Below are positions 35,858-44,063 of a stretch of DNA of 64,000 bases, piece by piece. The translations under genes were made by a program, and so were the position numbers. Below the pieces are notes generated by a model, which did not search any database, had not been told where the DNA came from, and worked only from the letters and a program-made list of their open reading frames with translations. Numbering within the stretch: position 1 is the stretch's first letter; each line of letters opens with the position of its first letter. Source of the stretch: CAZPMT01 sp964587655 (GTDB lineage: Bacteria > Hydrogenedentota > Hydrogenedentia > Hydrogenedentales > SLHB01); NCBI GenBank assembly GCA_964587655.1, contig CAZPMT010000008.1, positions 1-64,000 of the forward strand, in the 5' to 3' direction.

Positions 35858-37195
35858 ATGCACAGGACAATCGCGGCACTTGTAATGGCGTTGGTTTCGT
35901 TTGCGGCTCTGGCGGGGGACATGCCGCCCGTCTCCAACGGCAACGGGCGGACGCTGGGCGATCTCGCCGGCAAAGACACCCTTGTGACGGTGGTGCTCAA
36001 GGATCGCGGCGCCACGGACCAGAACCTGCGCGTGGTCGAGGTCGGACCGAACTACTTCAGCGTGGTCACCTCGAACGGCGAACGGCTGCCGTACAAATTC
36101 GAGTCGGTTGCCGAGGTACGCATTCAAGAGGGCAAGGTCGAGATACGCAAGTTCAACCTCGATGAGAACAGGACCCTCAAGCTCGAGGAGCAAAAAGTCG
36201 TTGATCGGGCCTTCGACCGCGCCCGCGAGATCTTTGGAGCCGCCAACAGCGATCAAACGGTGAAGATGCGGGCGGCGGTCCTCCTGGCGGTAAGCGGGCG
36301 CGCCGATGGAATTGAATACCTCCACCGGTTGTCGAGCACAAATGACGTTGGGACGGACATCGATGCTCTGCTCAAGCTCTATCTTGCGGGCGAAAAGGAG
36401 AGCCCAGGGGCGATCGTTGGCAAGGGGCTCCAAAACGGGGACCGTAAAGTGGTGGCAGCGGCGATCAAACTCGCCGGACTTGTCGGCGACAGGGGCTCGA
36501 TACCCACTCTTATGGACGCGGTTCAGGACCGTTTGGGCGAGATCTCCGCTCCCGCTGCCCGTGCGCTCGCGCGGCTAGGCTGCCGTGACGCAATCCCCGC
36601 AGTCATGCGCATGCTGCTGGAACTCAGCGAGGATAAGGGCGACGCGGCCATTTTCGCCCTTACCCGTCTTGGCGGCCAGGATGTTATCGATCAGCTCAAG
36701 GACAAGCTGAAGATCACCACTGGGCAGGCTCAGTATCGCGTCGTCACCTGCCTGTATAAGCTCAAGGATCCCCTCGGGAAACAGCTCATGCTTCAGCAGA
36801 TGGAAAAGTTTCCAACACTTTCGCTGGAGGCGGCCCTCCTACTCGCTCGCGATGGCAACTGGGACGCCGCTCAGTTCCTTTCAAAACGATTGAAGAAACG
36901 TTACGACGAGAGGGAGGACGTCATGCTCTCCCGCGCCAAGGCCGCCGCAGCGTTGGTGGCCAACGCCGATCCCACCGCGGTCTCCTACCTGCAGGAACTC
37001 CTGCGGTCCAAGAACGCCAACGTCAAGAAGGAGATCTGCGTCTTGATGGCCGAACTCGGCAAGAGGCGCCTCATCCCCGTCCTTCAACCCACGATGGAGA
37101 GTGCAGATGCCGACGTTGCATTGCAGGCATGTTCCGCGGTGGTCGCCCTCGCCAAACCGGAATTCCGGGAAAGGTTCCTGGAATATCAGCAATGA
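35858..37195 (+). CDS. Exported HEAT-repeat protein
   Basis: 445 residues with a signal peptide (TIAALVMALVSFAALAGD). A small beta-rich domain follows (TLVTVVLKDRGATDQN, VGPNYFSVVTSNGE), then at least six HEAT-like helical repeats from about residue 120 to the end (DKGDAAIFALTRLGGQ; VKKEICVLMAELGKRR). No catalytic motif is visible, so it probably acts as a protein-binding scaffold in the cell envelope. The ATG at 35858 follows AAAGGGATTAGGA. It ends 3 bp before the acylphosphatase gene, so both are probably one transcript. Confidence 0.78.
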   Translation: MHRTIAALVMALVSFAALAGDMPPVSNGNGRTLGDLAGKDTLVTVVLKDRGATDQNLRVVEVGPNYFSVVTSNGERLPYKFESVAEVRIQEGKVEIRKFNLDENRTLKLEEQKVVDRAFDRAREIFGAANSDQTVKMRAAVLLAVSGRADGIEYLHRLSSTNDVGTDIDALLKLYLAGEKESPGAIVGKGLQNGDRKVVAAAIKLAGLVGDRGSIPTLMDAVQDRLGEISAPAARALARLGCRDAIPAVMRMLLELSEDKGDAAIFALTRLGGQDVIDQLKDKLKITTGQAQYRVVTCLYKLKDPLGKQLMLQQMEKFPTLSLEAALLLARDGNWDAAQFLSKRLKKRYDEREDVMLSRAKAAAALVANADPTAVSYLQELLRSKNANVKKEICVLMAELGKRRLIPVLQPTMESADADVALQACSAVVALAKPEFRERFLEYQQ

Positions 37196-37198
37196 ACC

Positions 37199-37474
37199 AT
37201 GACGGACCGCGTCCACGTCTATATCACGGGCCGCGTGCAGGGCGTCGGCTTCCGATACACGGCGCACGAACGGGCAATCACGCTGGGATTGAACGGGTGG
37301 GTCCGCAACCTGCCTGACGGCCGCGTTGAGGCTGAGTTCGAGGGACCCAAGCCCGTCTTGCAGCAGATGCTCGCCTGGTGCGAGATCGGGCCTCGCTCGG
37401 CGAAGGTGACGCGCGTCGACGCGACGTGGCAGTCAGGCGAGCCGCACTACAGCGATTTTCACTTCCGCGACTGA
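37199..37474 (+). CDS. acyP: Acylphosphatase
   Basis: 91 residues, the full normal length. It hydrolyses acyl phosphates. The signature is YITGRVQGVGFRYTAH, with catalytic Arg in VGFR, and GWVRNLPDGRVEAEF with catalytic Asn in VRN. Starts 3 bp after the HEAT-repeat gene. Cytoplasmic, no signal. Confidence 0.96.
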   Translation: MTDRVHVYITGRVQGVGFRYTAHERAITLGLNGWVRNLPDGRVEAEFEGPKPVLQQMLAWCEIGPRSAKVTRVDATWQSGEPHYSDFHFRD

Positions 37475-37495
37475 AACGCCCCACACCTACGCCCC

Positions 37496-38278
37496 TTATC
37501 CCCTCCTCAGCACGTAGATCATCTCCGTACTCTTGTCCGTGAACGGTCCCCGAGAGAAGTCGCCGTACAAGGCCTCGATCTCGAACCCGCAAAGCCGGAA
37601 CAGGTTCTCGGTCTCGCGCTGTGTCGTCCACGCGCGCACCAGCGGAAGCACCGCTTCCCTGAGAACCTTGCCATGCGTATCCACTTCATGGATCACGTGC
37701 TGTTCGACCAGCAACTGTTGGATCTCGTCGCAAGAGGCCGCATGGAGGTGCAGGATCGTGATCCCCGCCTCCTCGATGCGGTAGCGCCCCGCGAATTTGA
37801 GCTTCCCCGCGAGTCGCGCGCTCTGAATCTTTGCTATCGTTGATGGTTTCGCCGCCCAGGTGTTCATGACGAAACACCCGTCATCGGCGAGATGCGCGTG
37901 CACGTTGTCGAGACATCGCCGCTGTTCTTCCGGCGTGAGCAGATGCATGAAGGCGCGATATGGCATCATGATGCAGGAGAATGTGCGCCTGAAACGAAAC
38001 GACGACATGTCGGCGAGGACCAGCTTCAACCGTCCCGATGCGCGGCCAACCATTCTGAGCTTCTCGCGGCAAAGCACCAGCATCGCATAGGAATTGTCGA
38101 CGCCGGTCACGTTCGCGCCCGCCATGACGGCCGGAAGCGCGATGCGGCCCGTGCCGACGCCCAGTTCCAGAACGTTCCCGTCGGCCCGGACCGCGTGGTC
38201 CACGTAGAACTCGACGTCGCCCGCCGTCCCCGTATGGATCAGATCGTAGTATTCGGCCCATGCGTCAAAGGCTGCCAT
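37496..38278 (-). CDS. Class I SAM-dependent methyltransferase
   Basis: 260 residues. Motif I is NVLELGVGTGRIALP at about 35-49, followed by VTGVDNS (acidic strand 2) and the ADMSSF and FSCIMMPYRAFMHL post-motif regions. The fold fits small-molecule methyltransferases of the Methyltransf_25 kind. The substrate is unknown. It lies 12 bp downstream of the esterase stop on the same strand, so the two may share a transcript, and it is convergent with acyP (21 bp apart). Confidence 0.82.
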   Translation of the reverse strand: MAAFDAWAEYYDLIHTGTAGDVEFYVDHAVRADGNVLELGVGTGRIALPAVMAGANVTGVDNSYAMLVLCREKLRMVGRASGRLKLVLADMSSFRFRRTFSCIMMPYRAFMHLLTPEEQRRCLDNVHAHLADDGCFVMNTWAAKPSTIAKIQSARLAGKLKFAGRYRIEEAGITILHLHAASCDEIQQLLVEQHVIHEVDTHGKVLREAVLPLVRAWTTQRETENLFRLCGFEIEALYGDFSRGPFTDKSTEMIYVLRRG

Positions 38279-38290
38279 ATCCCGTCCCCC

Positions 38291-39211
38291 TCACTTGACC
38301 GGCTCGGAAGGAACGCGATGATTCATATGCACGTCGAGAAACGTGAGGATTTCCGCGAAGACGTTTTTCCGCGCTCGATGATGAAAGAAATCGAACGCGT
38401 GACCGTAGGGCACCGTGATAAGCCGGGCTGTCGCCCCGAGGTCTTGAAGCTGATCGCAGAAAGCCACCGACTGCGCGTACGGCACAAAATGATCCTTCGT
38501 TCCGTGGACGAAGAGAACGGGACATGTCTCCCGCCCCGCGTAGGTGATGGGCGATGCCGCGGCGTACGGGTCCTTCTTCCCGTTCGAATCTTTCCCCACA
38601 AAGGATTTGACGAAAACCCGGCTCAATCCCCCGAAGCCGATGTATCCTCTGGGATTCTGGTAGTAAGACAGATCGCTTACGCCGTACATCACCACCGCGG
38701 CCTGTACCGCGCTTGAAACGCCGCCGTTCACTGTTCCCTCGAGCCCGTCCTCCGGCCGGGTTGTCGCCAGCATGGCCGCCAAGTGCCCCCCAGCGCTGTT
38801 GCCGAGTACCGCTATACGTTCCGGATCTATCCCATACTCCTTCGCATGAAGGCGAAGCCATCGTACCGCCGCCTTTGAATCGTGAAGACAGGCTGGAAAA
38901 GGATAGTGCGGCATCATGCGATAGCTGATAGCCGCCGTAACGTAGCCGTTCTCGCCAAGGCGCTTACCGTACCAGTGGAGTTGGTGACGGGTTCCGAAAA
39001 GCCAGCATCCCCCGTGGATCAGGACCACCGCCGGACGCGGCTCTTGTCCCCCGTCCACCGGAAGCCGCAGCGTCAGCTTGAGGTCGCGGTTTCCATAGTC
39101 AGCATAGACGATCTTAGCCTTCGTGCGATACTCTGCGGCGCAGGACCACGTACTGATCAAGCACGCAGCCAACACCTGCAAAGCAATTCCCGCACGGTAT
39201 CGCTGAATCAC
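38291..39211 (-). CDS. Secreted alpha/beta-hydrolase esterase (BD-FAE/acetyl esterase-like)
   Basis: 306 residues with a signal peptide (AGIALQVLAACLISTWSCAAE; a Cys near the end makes a lipoprotein possible). The HGGCW oxyanion-hole motif is near residue 72, the nucleophile Ser is in GNSAGGH, and the acid and base Asp/His are in GTKDHFVPY and YGHAFDF. The family removes acetyl or feruloyl groups from plant polysaccharides. I chose the GTG at 39211 (GGAGG 8 nt upstream) over a TTG two codons earlier, which is too close to the ribosome site. Divergent from the sialidase gene. Confidence 0.85.
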   Translation of the reverse strand: MIQRYRAGIALQVLAACLISTWSCAAEYRTKAKIVYADYGNRDLKLTLRLPVDGGQEPRPAVVLIHGGCWLFGTRHQLHWYGKRLGENGYVTAAISYRMMPHYPFPACLHDSKAAVRWLRLHAKEYGIDPERIAVLGNSAGGHLAAMLATTRPEDGLEGTVNGGVSSAVQAAVVMYGVSDLSYYQNPRGYIGFGGLSRVFVKSFVGKDSNGKKDPYAAASPITYAGRETCPVLFVHGTKDHFVPYAQSVAFCDQLQDLGATARLITVPYGHAFDFFHHRARKNVFAEILTFLDVHMNHRVPSEPVK

Positions 39212-39239
39212 TCGCAAGACCTCCGATACACACCGCCAC

Positions 39240-39257
39240 TTGACAAGTTCCTGTCAA
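39240..39257. promoter_or_regulatory. TTGACA/TGTCAA palindrome in the divergent esterase-sialidase gap
   Basis: TTGACA, a 6-nt spacer, then TGTCAA. The + strand copy is a perfect -35 hexamer with CATCAT 16 nt downstream (39262-39267), suited to the sialidase gene. The symmetry also fits an operator. Confidence 0.5.
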
Positions 39258-39330
39258 TAAGCATCATATCATGCAGTCGGCACAGAAGTAGAAACAACTG
39301 GAAACCTGCATCCCTTCCTGATACCTTAGT

Positions 39331-39357
39331 CGGGCTGGCTTTTCCAAAGCCAGCCCG
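39331..39357 (+). promoter_or_regulatory. Perfect 12-bp leader hairpin touching the sialidase ribosome site
   Basis: CGGGCTGGCTTT and AAAGCCAGCCCG form a perfect 12-bp stem with a TCC loop. The last stem base is the first G of the GGAGG ribosome site, 14 nt before the ATG. No T-run follows, so it is more likely a translational or stability element than a terminator. Confidence 0.6.
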
Positions 39358-39370
39358 GAGGCATATTCAG

Positions 39371-40408
39371 ATGTTCGTGGCGACGGTTCCGATTCTTGCA
39401 GCCATTCTCCTGGGGCAGGCAACGCAAGCGGATGCTCAAACCATTCGCGCAATGTGTGTGGCGCCCGTGGGGCCTCAGAATCCACGCAACAGCGAAGCGG
39501 CGATCATTCCGCTGAAGGACGGCTCGTTGCTGCTCGGCTGGACGGAGTTCTATGCGGGAAACGGGGCCGACCATGGCCCAGCTCGCATCTCGGGAAAGGT
39601 CTCGACCGATGCCGGGCGCACCTGGGGCGAGAAGCGCACGCTCGTCGAGAACGACGGCGGATGCAACGTCATGGAAGTGAACTTCATGCGCATGAAGAAC
39701 GGTGGCATTGCGCTGTTCCACTGCCAGAAGAACAGCGAGAACGCGGATTGCCGCGTCATGATGCGCACATCATCCGATGAAGGCAAATCGTGGAGCGCCG
39801 CGAAGCAACTGAGTCCGGCCGGCAAGTACACCGGCCTTACGAACGGAAGATGCATTCGCCTGCGGTCGGGGCGCATCCTGCTCGAGGCGTGGGAGGGCGG
39901 CGACAGCTATTGCTGCCTTTCCGATGACGACGGTGAGACGTGGCGTGACGGCCGGCGCGTCAGGCCCTCGGGCGGCGAGTGCTGGGAACCCGCGTGCATC
40001 GAGTTGAAGGACGGTCGCGTCACGATGCTGATGCGCACGGGAGTCGGCGGACAGTTCAAGAGCATTTCCGCGGACGGCGGCGAGACGTGGAGCACACCAG
40101 TTGCCACGCCGCTCGTCGGAACGGCCGCGCCGGTATCCGTCAGCCGCATTCCGAGCACGGGCTGCATCCTCGCCATATGGAATCACAATCCCGGCGCCGC
40201 GCAACGGAATCCGCTTACGGCCGCGATCTCGAAGGACGAAGGCGAGACGTGGGAGAGTTTCCGCAACATCGAAGACGCAAACGGCGACGCATGGGCCTAC
40301 CCGGCCGTGACGTGGCTCGGCGAAAACGCTTTGGTTACCTACTTCAACTACACCGGCGGCCTGTCGCTCTATCTGAAGATCATCCCCGCCGAGTGGTTCA
40401 GCAAGTAG
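39371..40408 (+). CDS. Secreted sialidase/BNR-repeat exo-hydrolase
   Basis: 345 residues with a signal peptide (ATVPILAAILLGQATQADA). Five Asp boxes of the S-x-D-x-G-x-T-W type are visible: STDAGRTW, SSDEGKSW, SDDDGETW, SADGGETW and SKDEGETW, marking a six-bladed propeller. Such enzymes are sialidases or act on other sugar acids. I did not identify the full Arg triad of true sialidases, so the substrate is uncertain. The ATG at 39371 has GGAGG about 10 nt upstream; an open frame of 163 codons upstream is not part of it. Next to esterases, it fits a polysaccharide-debranching locus. Confidence 0.85.
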   Translation: MFVATVPILAAILLGQATQADAQTIRAMCVAPVGPQNPRNSEAAIIPLKDGSLLLGWTEFYAGNGADHGPARISGKVSTDAGRTWGEKRTLVENDGGCNVMEVNFMRMKNGGIALFHCQKNSENADCRVMMRTSSDEGKSWSAAKQLSPAGKYTGLTNGRCIRLRSGRILLEAWEGGDSYCCLSDDDGETWRDGRRVRPSGGECWEPACIELKDGRVTMLMRTGVGGQFKSISADGGETWSTPVATPLVGTAAPVSVSRIPSTGCILAIWNHNPGAAQRNPLTAAISKDEGETWESFRNIEDANGDAWAYPAVTWLGENALVTYFNYTGGLSLYLKIIPAEWFSK

Positions 40409-40422
40409 TCTCGACCGGCGGG

Positions 40423-41376
40423 CTACTTTTCCAACAAGTACCTTCTCGCCCACGCGATCATTGTCTCGATGTTGAGCCCCCCCTCGTGCCCGTTGTAGGG
40501 AAACACCTCGATGAGCTTGTCCCGGACGGGAATCCGGTTGTACGCCGAGAAGATGCTCGATGGCACGCACAATTCGTCCTGCAAGCCGACGGAGATCAAC
40601 GTCGGACACTGAATCCAGTCCGTCATGTTGTTCAGTTCCACGTAACTCAGCGTCCGCATGGCACACTCGATGTCTTGCGGACGGCGCGCGAAGTAGGTGA
40701 TCAGATCGGACCACGGCGCGGCCTTCGTGATCTCCAACGTCCGGGCGAAGTGGCAAAAGGCCGGGACTTCCGCGACGCAAAGGCTCGTGCGCCGATCAAG
40801 ACACGCCGCCGCCAGCGAAAGCCCTCCTCCCTGGCTGCAACCCATCGTGCCGACCCGCTCCGGGTCCACTTCCAGGCACGTGTGGGCGAAGTCAATCGCG
40901 CGCACGGTGTCCACGTAGCACCGTGCGAAGTAATACGTCTCTGGATCGAGGATGCCGCTCGTCATCCAGCCTGAGGCGCGTCCGCTCGGATACTTCGCGA
41001 AATCCGCACTCTCGCCGCCCTGCCCGCGCACGTCGAACGTCAGACACGTGAAACCTTGCAGGGCCCACATGAGGTAGTTCGCAATGCGCCCCTTGTCGCC
41101 GCTGTAGCCGTGGAAAAAGATCAGCGTGGGTCGGCGCCGCACTTTTACGGGCGTGATCGACCATCCCACGATCCGGCCGCCGTCGAGCGCCGCGAAAGAC
41201 ACCTTATCGACGCGCACGTCGGGTACGGCATACTCCACGCGTTCCGCCAATGGACATAGCGCCTGCTCACGGCTCCTCGTCAGCATCCGTTTCCAGAAGT
41301 CATCAAAATCCCGCTCCTTCTTTTGCGGAAACAGACAGGTCTTCAACTGGTCCAAGGGCATATCGAATTGAAACAT
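40423..41376 (-). CDS. CE7 acetyl xylan esterase/cephalosporin-C deacetylase-like
   Basis: 317 residues, the usual CE7 size. CE7 enzymes remove acetyl groups from small xylo-oligomers and cephalosporins in the cytoplasm. The three family signatures are RGQGGES, GCSQGGGLSLAAACLD with the nucleophile Ser, and the catalytic His in YNGHEGG. The catalytic Asp is likely in GLQDELC. No signal peptide. I chose the ATG at 41376, preceded by AAGGAGAG, over an upstream start that would add 60 basic residues. Its ribosome site directly follows the stop of the truncated SGNH gene. Confidence 0.9.
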   Translation of the reverse strand: MFQFDMPLDQLKTCLFPQKKERDFDDFWKRMLTRSREQALCPLAERVEYAVPDVRVDKVSFAALDGGRIVGWSITPVKVRRRPTLIFFHGYSGDKGRIANYLMWALQGFTCLTFDVRGQGGESADFAKYPSGRASGWMTSGILDPETYYFARCYVDTVRAIDFAHTCLEVDPERVGTMGCSQGGGLSLAAACLDRRTSLCVAEVPAFCHFARTLEITKAAPWSDLITYFARRPQDIECAMRTLSYVELNNMTDWIQCPTLISVGLQDELCVPSSIFSAYNRIPVRDKLIEVFPYNGHEGGLNIETMIAWARRYLLEK

Positions 41377-41386
41377 CACGCTCTCC

Positions 41387-41986
41387 TTAATATCCCTCCG
41401 TAATGCTGTCTCCGATGGCGGCAATGATCGTCCCGATCCCGATCGGAGAGTACGTCGCGCGGCACTTTGAGCGTCCCTCGCCGTCCCGGCCCTCGACTTC
41501 GAGCGTGTACTCGCCCGGCTCAAGTCCTCCGAATTCCGCGACGAACGCCGGGCCATGCAACAACCGCGTTGCCAACCCGCGGGAGCGCGACCCTACCGCC
41601 CGCGTCAATGCGACCTTGGCCTCACAGTCTGTCAAACCTAGACAAACTGTGGCCACGGCCGGATCGTTGAACTCGATACACGCCTTCAACACGCGGCCCG
41701 ATTGAATGTATGGAATCGCGTACGTGCCTTTGACGTCCTCAACCACGAGTCGAACACTCTGTTCCGCGGAATCCTTTGTGCGGGCCACAACGCACGTTGC
41801 AGGACTGCCCACATCGCCAAGGCGAATGCCAATCGCGCTGCCTTCTCTTCGATCTCCGCGCCCGGGCAAACGATCCTCCTTTCCTCGCGAAGCCGCTTCA
41901 TCCGCAACGATCCCTGTCGCCAGGAAACACAGCAGTCCCGCAAGAGCCATAGTGCCCTGTCCATATCCGGGCAGTCTGTTCCTCAT
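41387..41986 (-). pseudogene. Truncated SGNH/GDSL hydrolase: accessory domain plus only block I
   Basis: 199 residues. A signal-like segment (MALAGLLCFLATGIVADE) is followed by a beta-rich domain of about 150 residues, and then IAAIGDSITEGY, immediately ended by TAA. GDSIT is the first catalytic block of SGNH hydrolases, normally followed by about 180 more residues with the Gly, Asn and His/Asp blocks. None of these appears in any frame before the next gene 10 bp downstream. The enzyme therefore cannot be active; it is either a decayed gene or a leftover N-terminal domain that still folds alone. A palindromic repeat sits in its coding region at 41622-41652. Confidence 0.75.
41622..41652. repeat. 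Palindromic repeat inside the truncated SGNH gene (copy 2)
   Basis: Core CACAGTCTGTC, a 7-nt loop (AAACCTA), then GACAAACTGTG. It matches the pbpC copy except for one core mismatch and one end base, and has the same loop length. Confidence 0.75.
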
Positions 41987-42182
41987 CCTGACAGCCTCCC
42001 TGCCGCTTCAAACGCACGGTAACGAAAACGTGCCGCAGAGGTCAACCCGGTGGCATCAAGATCGACGCCACCGGGCGGTCTCCGTACACGTTCACAGGCG
42101 GCGTCTTCCGCCGCGCGATAGGCTCGTAAAGCCGTTCTTGTACACGGTTTGCATACCCCTTTCTTTCTAGGAATTGTTCTGT

Positions 42183-42188
42183 TATAAT
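42183..42188 (+). promoter_or_regulatory. Consensus TATAAT -10 box upstream of the zinc-ribbon gene
   Basis: A perfect TATAAT lies 60 nt before the ATG at 42249, in an AT-rich patch. The matching -35 (TTTCTT at 42160-42165) is weak. Confidence 0.45.
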
Positions 42189-42248
42189 TCCGCGGCTTTC
42201 GAGACGGGGCAACGGTTCCGTCATACGTTTCAGAAAGGGATCTCGTGC

Positions 42249-42725
42249 ATGGCGATTAAGTATCATTGCCGGAAGTGCGGCAAACGATTCGTGGAATGGG
42301 GCGCGGAGAAGCTGGGATATAAGTGCCCGGATTGCGAGAACGAAGAGCTTGTGCGGGCGGGCCAGTCGGAGGAGAAGGTCGTGAAACGCGCGACGCTCAA
42401 GCGCAAGCCGCGCCGGACCGTTCCTTCAGCGCACGTCGCGGAGAGTGAGTTCATTGTCCCGGACATCGAGGAAATCGAGGCCGAAGAAGTCGAAGTGGAT
42501 TCCGAACGTGAGGATACTACTGCCGCCGTATTTCTCGCCCCGGATAACGACGCCGCCCACGAAGGGCTGGACCTGGAGGACGTCGTGCCGGCGGACGACT
42601 TAGCTGAAGCGGACTCCACGGAGTTGGCCCTTGGCGAAGACCTGCCCTTTAGCAACACTACGCCACCGTTGGGCGGCGAAGGAATCGATGACGCCGTCGT
42701 TGAAACGGACGAGTGGAGCGAATAG
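42249..42725 (+). CDS. Zinc-ribbon protein with long acidic tail
   Basis: 158 residues. The N-terminal 35 residues are a small zinc ribbon: CRKCGKRF and then YKCPDCEN, i.e. two CxxC pairs about 19 residues apart. The rest is low-complexity and very acidic (EIEEIEAEEVEVDSE-like) with no fold visible, probably disordered. Proteins of this kind often bind RNA or RNA polymerase, but I cannot assign a role. The ATG at 42249 has AAAGGGA about 9 nt upstream. It is convergent with the STN-like gene, with a repeat-rich gap between. Confidence 0.75.
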   Translation: MAIKYHCRKCGKRFVEWGAEKLGYKCPDCENEELVRAGQSEEKVVKRATLKRKPRRTVPSAHVAESEFIVPDIEEIEAEEVEVDSEREDTTAAVFLAPDNDAAHEGLDLEDVVPADDLAEADSTELALGEDLPFSNTTPPLGGEGIDDAVVETDEWSE

Positions 42726-42735
42726 CCCGGCATTA

Positions 42736-42781
42736 GGCTGTAGGTTGAAGGCTGTAGGTATTCGAGCTTCCTACAGCCTTC
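42736..42781. repeat. Heptamer array and 12-bp hairpin in convergent gap
   Basis: GGCTGTA, GGTTGAA, GGCTGTA in tandem, whose last part (GAAGGCTGTAGG, 42747-42758) pairs perfectly with CCTACAGCCTTC at 42770-42781 around an 11-nt loop. It may act as a two-way terminator between the convergent genes. Confidence 0.6.
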
Positions 42782-42814
42782 ATCAGCCTCTCCATCGGAT
42801 ACCTTCCATGGGCA

Positions 42815-43004
42815 CTAGAGACTATCCCAAAACCGCCGCGCCCGTGGAAATATCCATGCGGGCCACGCGCACCGTCATTCCCGCGCAAGCGGGAATCCAG
42901 CAAACACGCAGGTCTTCGCGTCGTCTTCCCCTGGATTCCCGCTTGCGCGGGAATGACGGTGCGGGCGCGGCATAGGGTATTTCCGGTTTTGGGATAGCTT
43001 CTAG
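42815..43004. mobile_element. Nested inverted-repeat element (MITE-like)
   Basis: Outer arms of 20 nt with two mismatches begin at CTAGAGACTATCCCAAAACC (42815-42834) and end at 43004. Inside is a perfect 30-bp inverted repeat (42871-42900 and 42931-42960), each arm itself folding into an 8-bp stem with a GCAA loop. There is no open gene inside. The right outer arm contains the stop codon of the leftward STN-like gene. Called a mobile element from structure only. Confidence 0.55.
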
Positions 43005-43933
43005 GAAGAAGGCGGAGTCGCCGTCTCGGCGGGCGCCTGCGGTGGCGTCGCTGGCGGTGGAATTGCAGGACTCTCCTGGGGCGCTGCGGGCGGCGGCAGG
43101 GCCGGTGCGGCGGGACCGGGAACCGGCGGAGAGGTCTGTGCCCCACCCGCGGTATCAAGATCGATACCGCCAGACTGGGTCGCTTTTTCCTTTGTGGTCA
43201 CAAGCAGCTTGTCGTACTGATAAACGACCGCAAGCGTCGGAAACTTCTTTAGGAGTTCATCCTGCAAGAGGGCCATGGGGTTCATGCCGGGCGTGGTCTC
43301 AAACCCCCACATGCGTTCTTTCTCAGGCAGGGCCTTGACGGAATCGTCGACCACAATCGTCACGCCAAGACGCTGGCTCAGCTCAGCCAGGACCTTCACC
43401 AAGTCGGTGTTCTCATACTTCAGCGGTTCGGTCATGGGCGCGGTGAGTTTGTCGGAGACCTCCGGCTTCAGTTTGTTGCCTGGAAAAATGTCGCCCTCTT
43501 TTTGCCCCTCGGCGGGCGTTTGTCTGAGCTTTCTCGGCTCGATATCATCATATAAAATGGGGTCTTGTATCTGCCTCCTGGGAATGATCAGCCGTACGCC
43601 CGTGCCCACTTCCACTTCGACTTCGCTCGCCGTCCGGCTTATCACCTGGACACCCTTCAACTGCGCCCCCGACTTCAGCGTTACGGTATCCCCCTTCAGT
43701 TCGACCGCAACGGGTTTCGCTTTGGTTTCCTCGGCGGCCTTCTTGTCAGCATCTTTCGCGTCCAACTTTGTTGCCCTGTTCTTTACCTTCTTTGCCTCAG
43801 GCTTGTCAGCTTCTTTCTTTGACTCTCCGGCGGCGCGTCTACTCGCCGGGGCGTCCGAGGATTGAGGATCCTGGGCCAGCGCCACGGAGCAGCCCAGCAG
43901 AATCGCACAGAGGAATGCGCAGAAACGTCTCAT
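43001..43933 (-). CDS. Exported STN/secretin-like small domain protein
   Basis: 310 residues with a signal peptide (FLCAILLGCSVALA). A Lys/Ala/Glu-rich linker at about 25-75 is followed by a small beta domain (VTLKSGAQLKGVQVI). At about 165-245 there is a stretch like the short N-terminal domain of secretins and TonB receptors (YENTDLVKVLAELSQRLG). A Pro/Ala-rich tail ends it (residues 265-310). No secretin pore domain is present, so it may be a periplasmic partner. The role is unknown. The stop codon lies within the nested repeat element. Confidence 0.65.
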   Translation of the reverse strand: MRRFCAFLCAILLGCSVALAQDPQSSDAPASRRAAGESKKEADKPEAKKVKNRATKLDAKDADKKAAEETKAKPVAVELKGDTVTLKSGAQLKGVQVISRTASEVEVEVGTGVRLIIPRRQIQDPILYDDIEPRKLRQTPAEGQKEGDIFPGNKLKPEVSDKLTAPMTEPLKYENTDLVKVLAELSQRLGVTIVVDDSVKALPEKERMWGFETTPGMNPMALLQDELLKKFPTLAVVYQYDKLLVTTKEKATQSGGIDLDTAGGAQTSPPVPGPAAPALPPPAAPQESPAIPPPATPPQAPAETATPPSS

Positions 43934-43964
43934 TGTCTAGCCCTCGCGTTTCGTCCATTCTAAG

Positions 43965-43992
43965 CCGGTGCAGAAATCAAGTCAAGCACCGG
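43965..43992. promoter_or_regulatory. Inverted repeat CCGGTGC/GCACCGG upstream of the aldo/keto reductase
   Basis: Seven-base arms separated by 14 nt, just before the candidate promoter at 44001. Suited to an operator; unproven. Confidence 0.35.
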
Positions 43993-44000
43993 CCGCCCGA

Positions 44001-44029
44001 TTGCGCACTCGCGCAAGCCTTGGTATTAT
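44001..44029 (+). promoter_or_regulatory. Candidate promoter for the aldo/keto reductase
   Basis: TTGCGC at 44001-44006 and TATTAT at 44024-44029, spacing 17 nt, 34 nt before the ATG. Confidence 0.5.
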
Positions 44030-44063
44030 GACCATGAGGATTAGGCTGAAGGAGAGGCGATCC

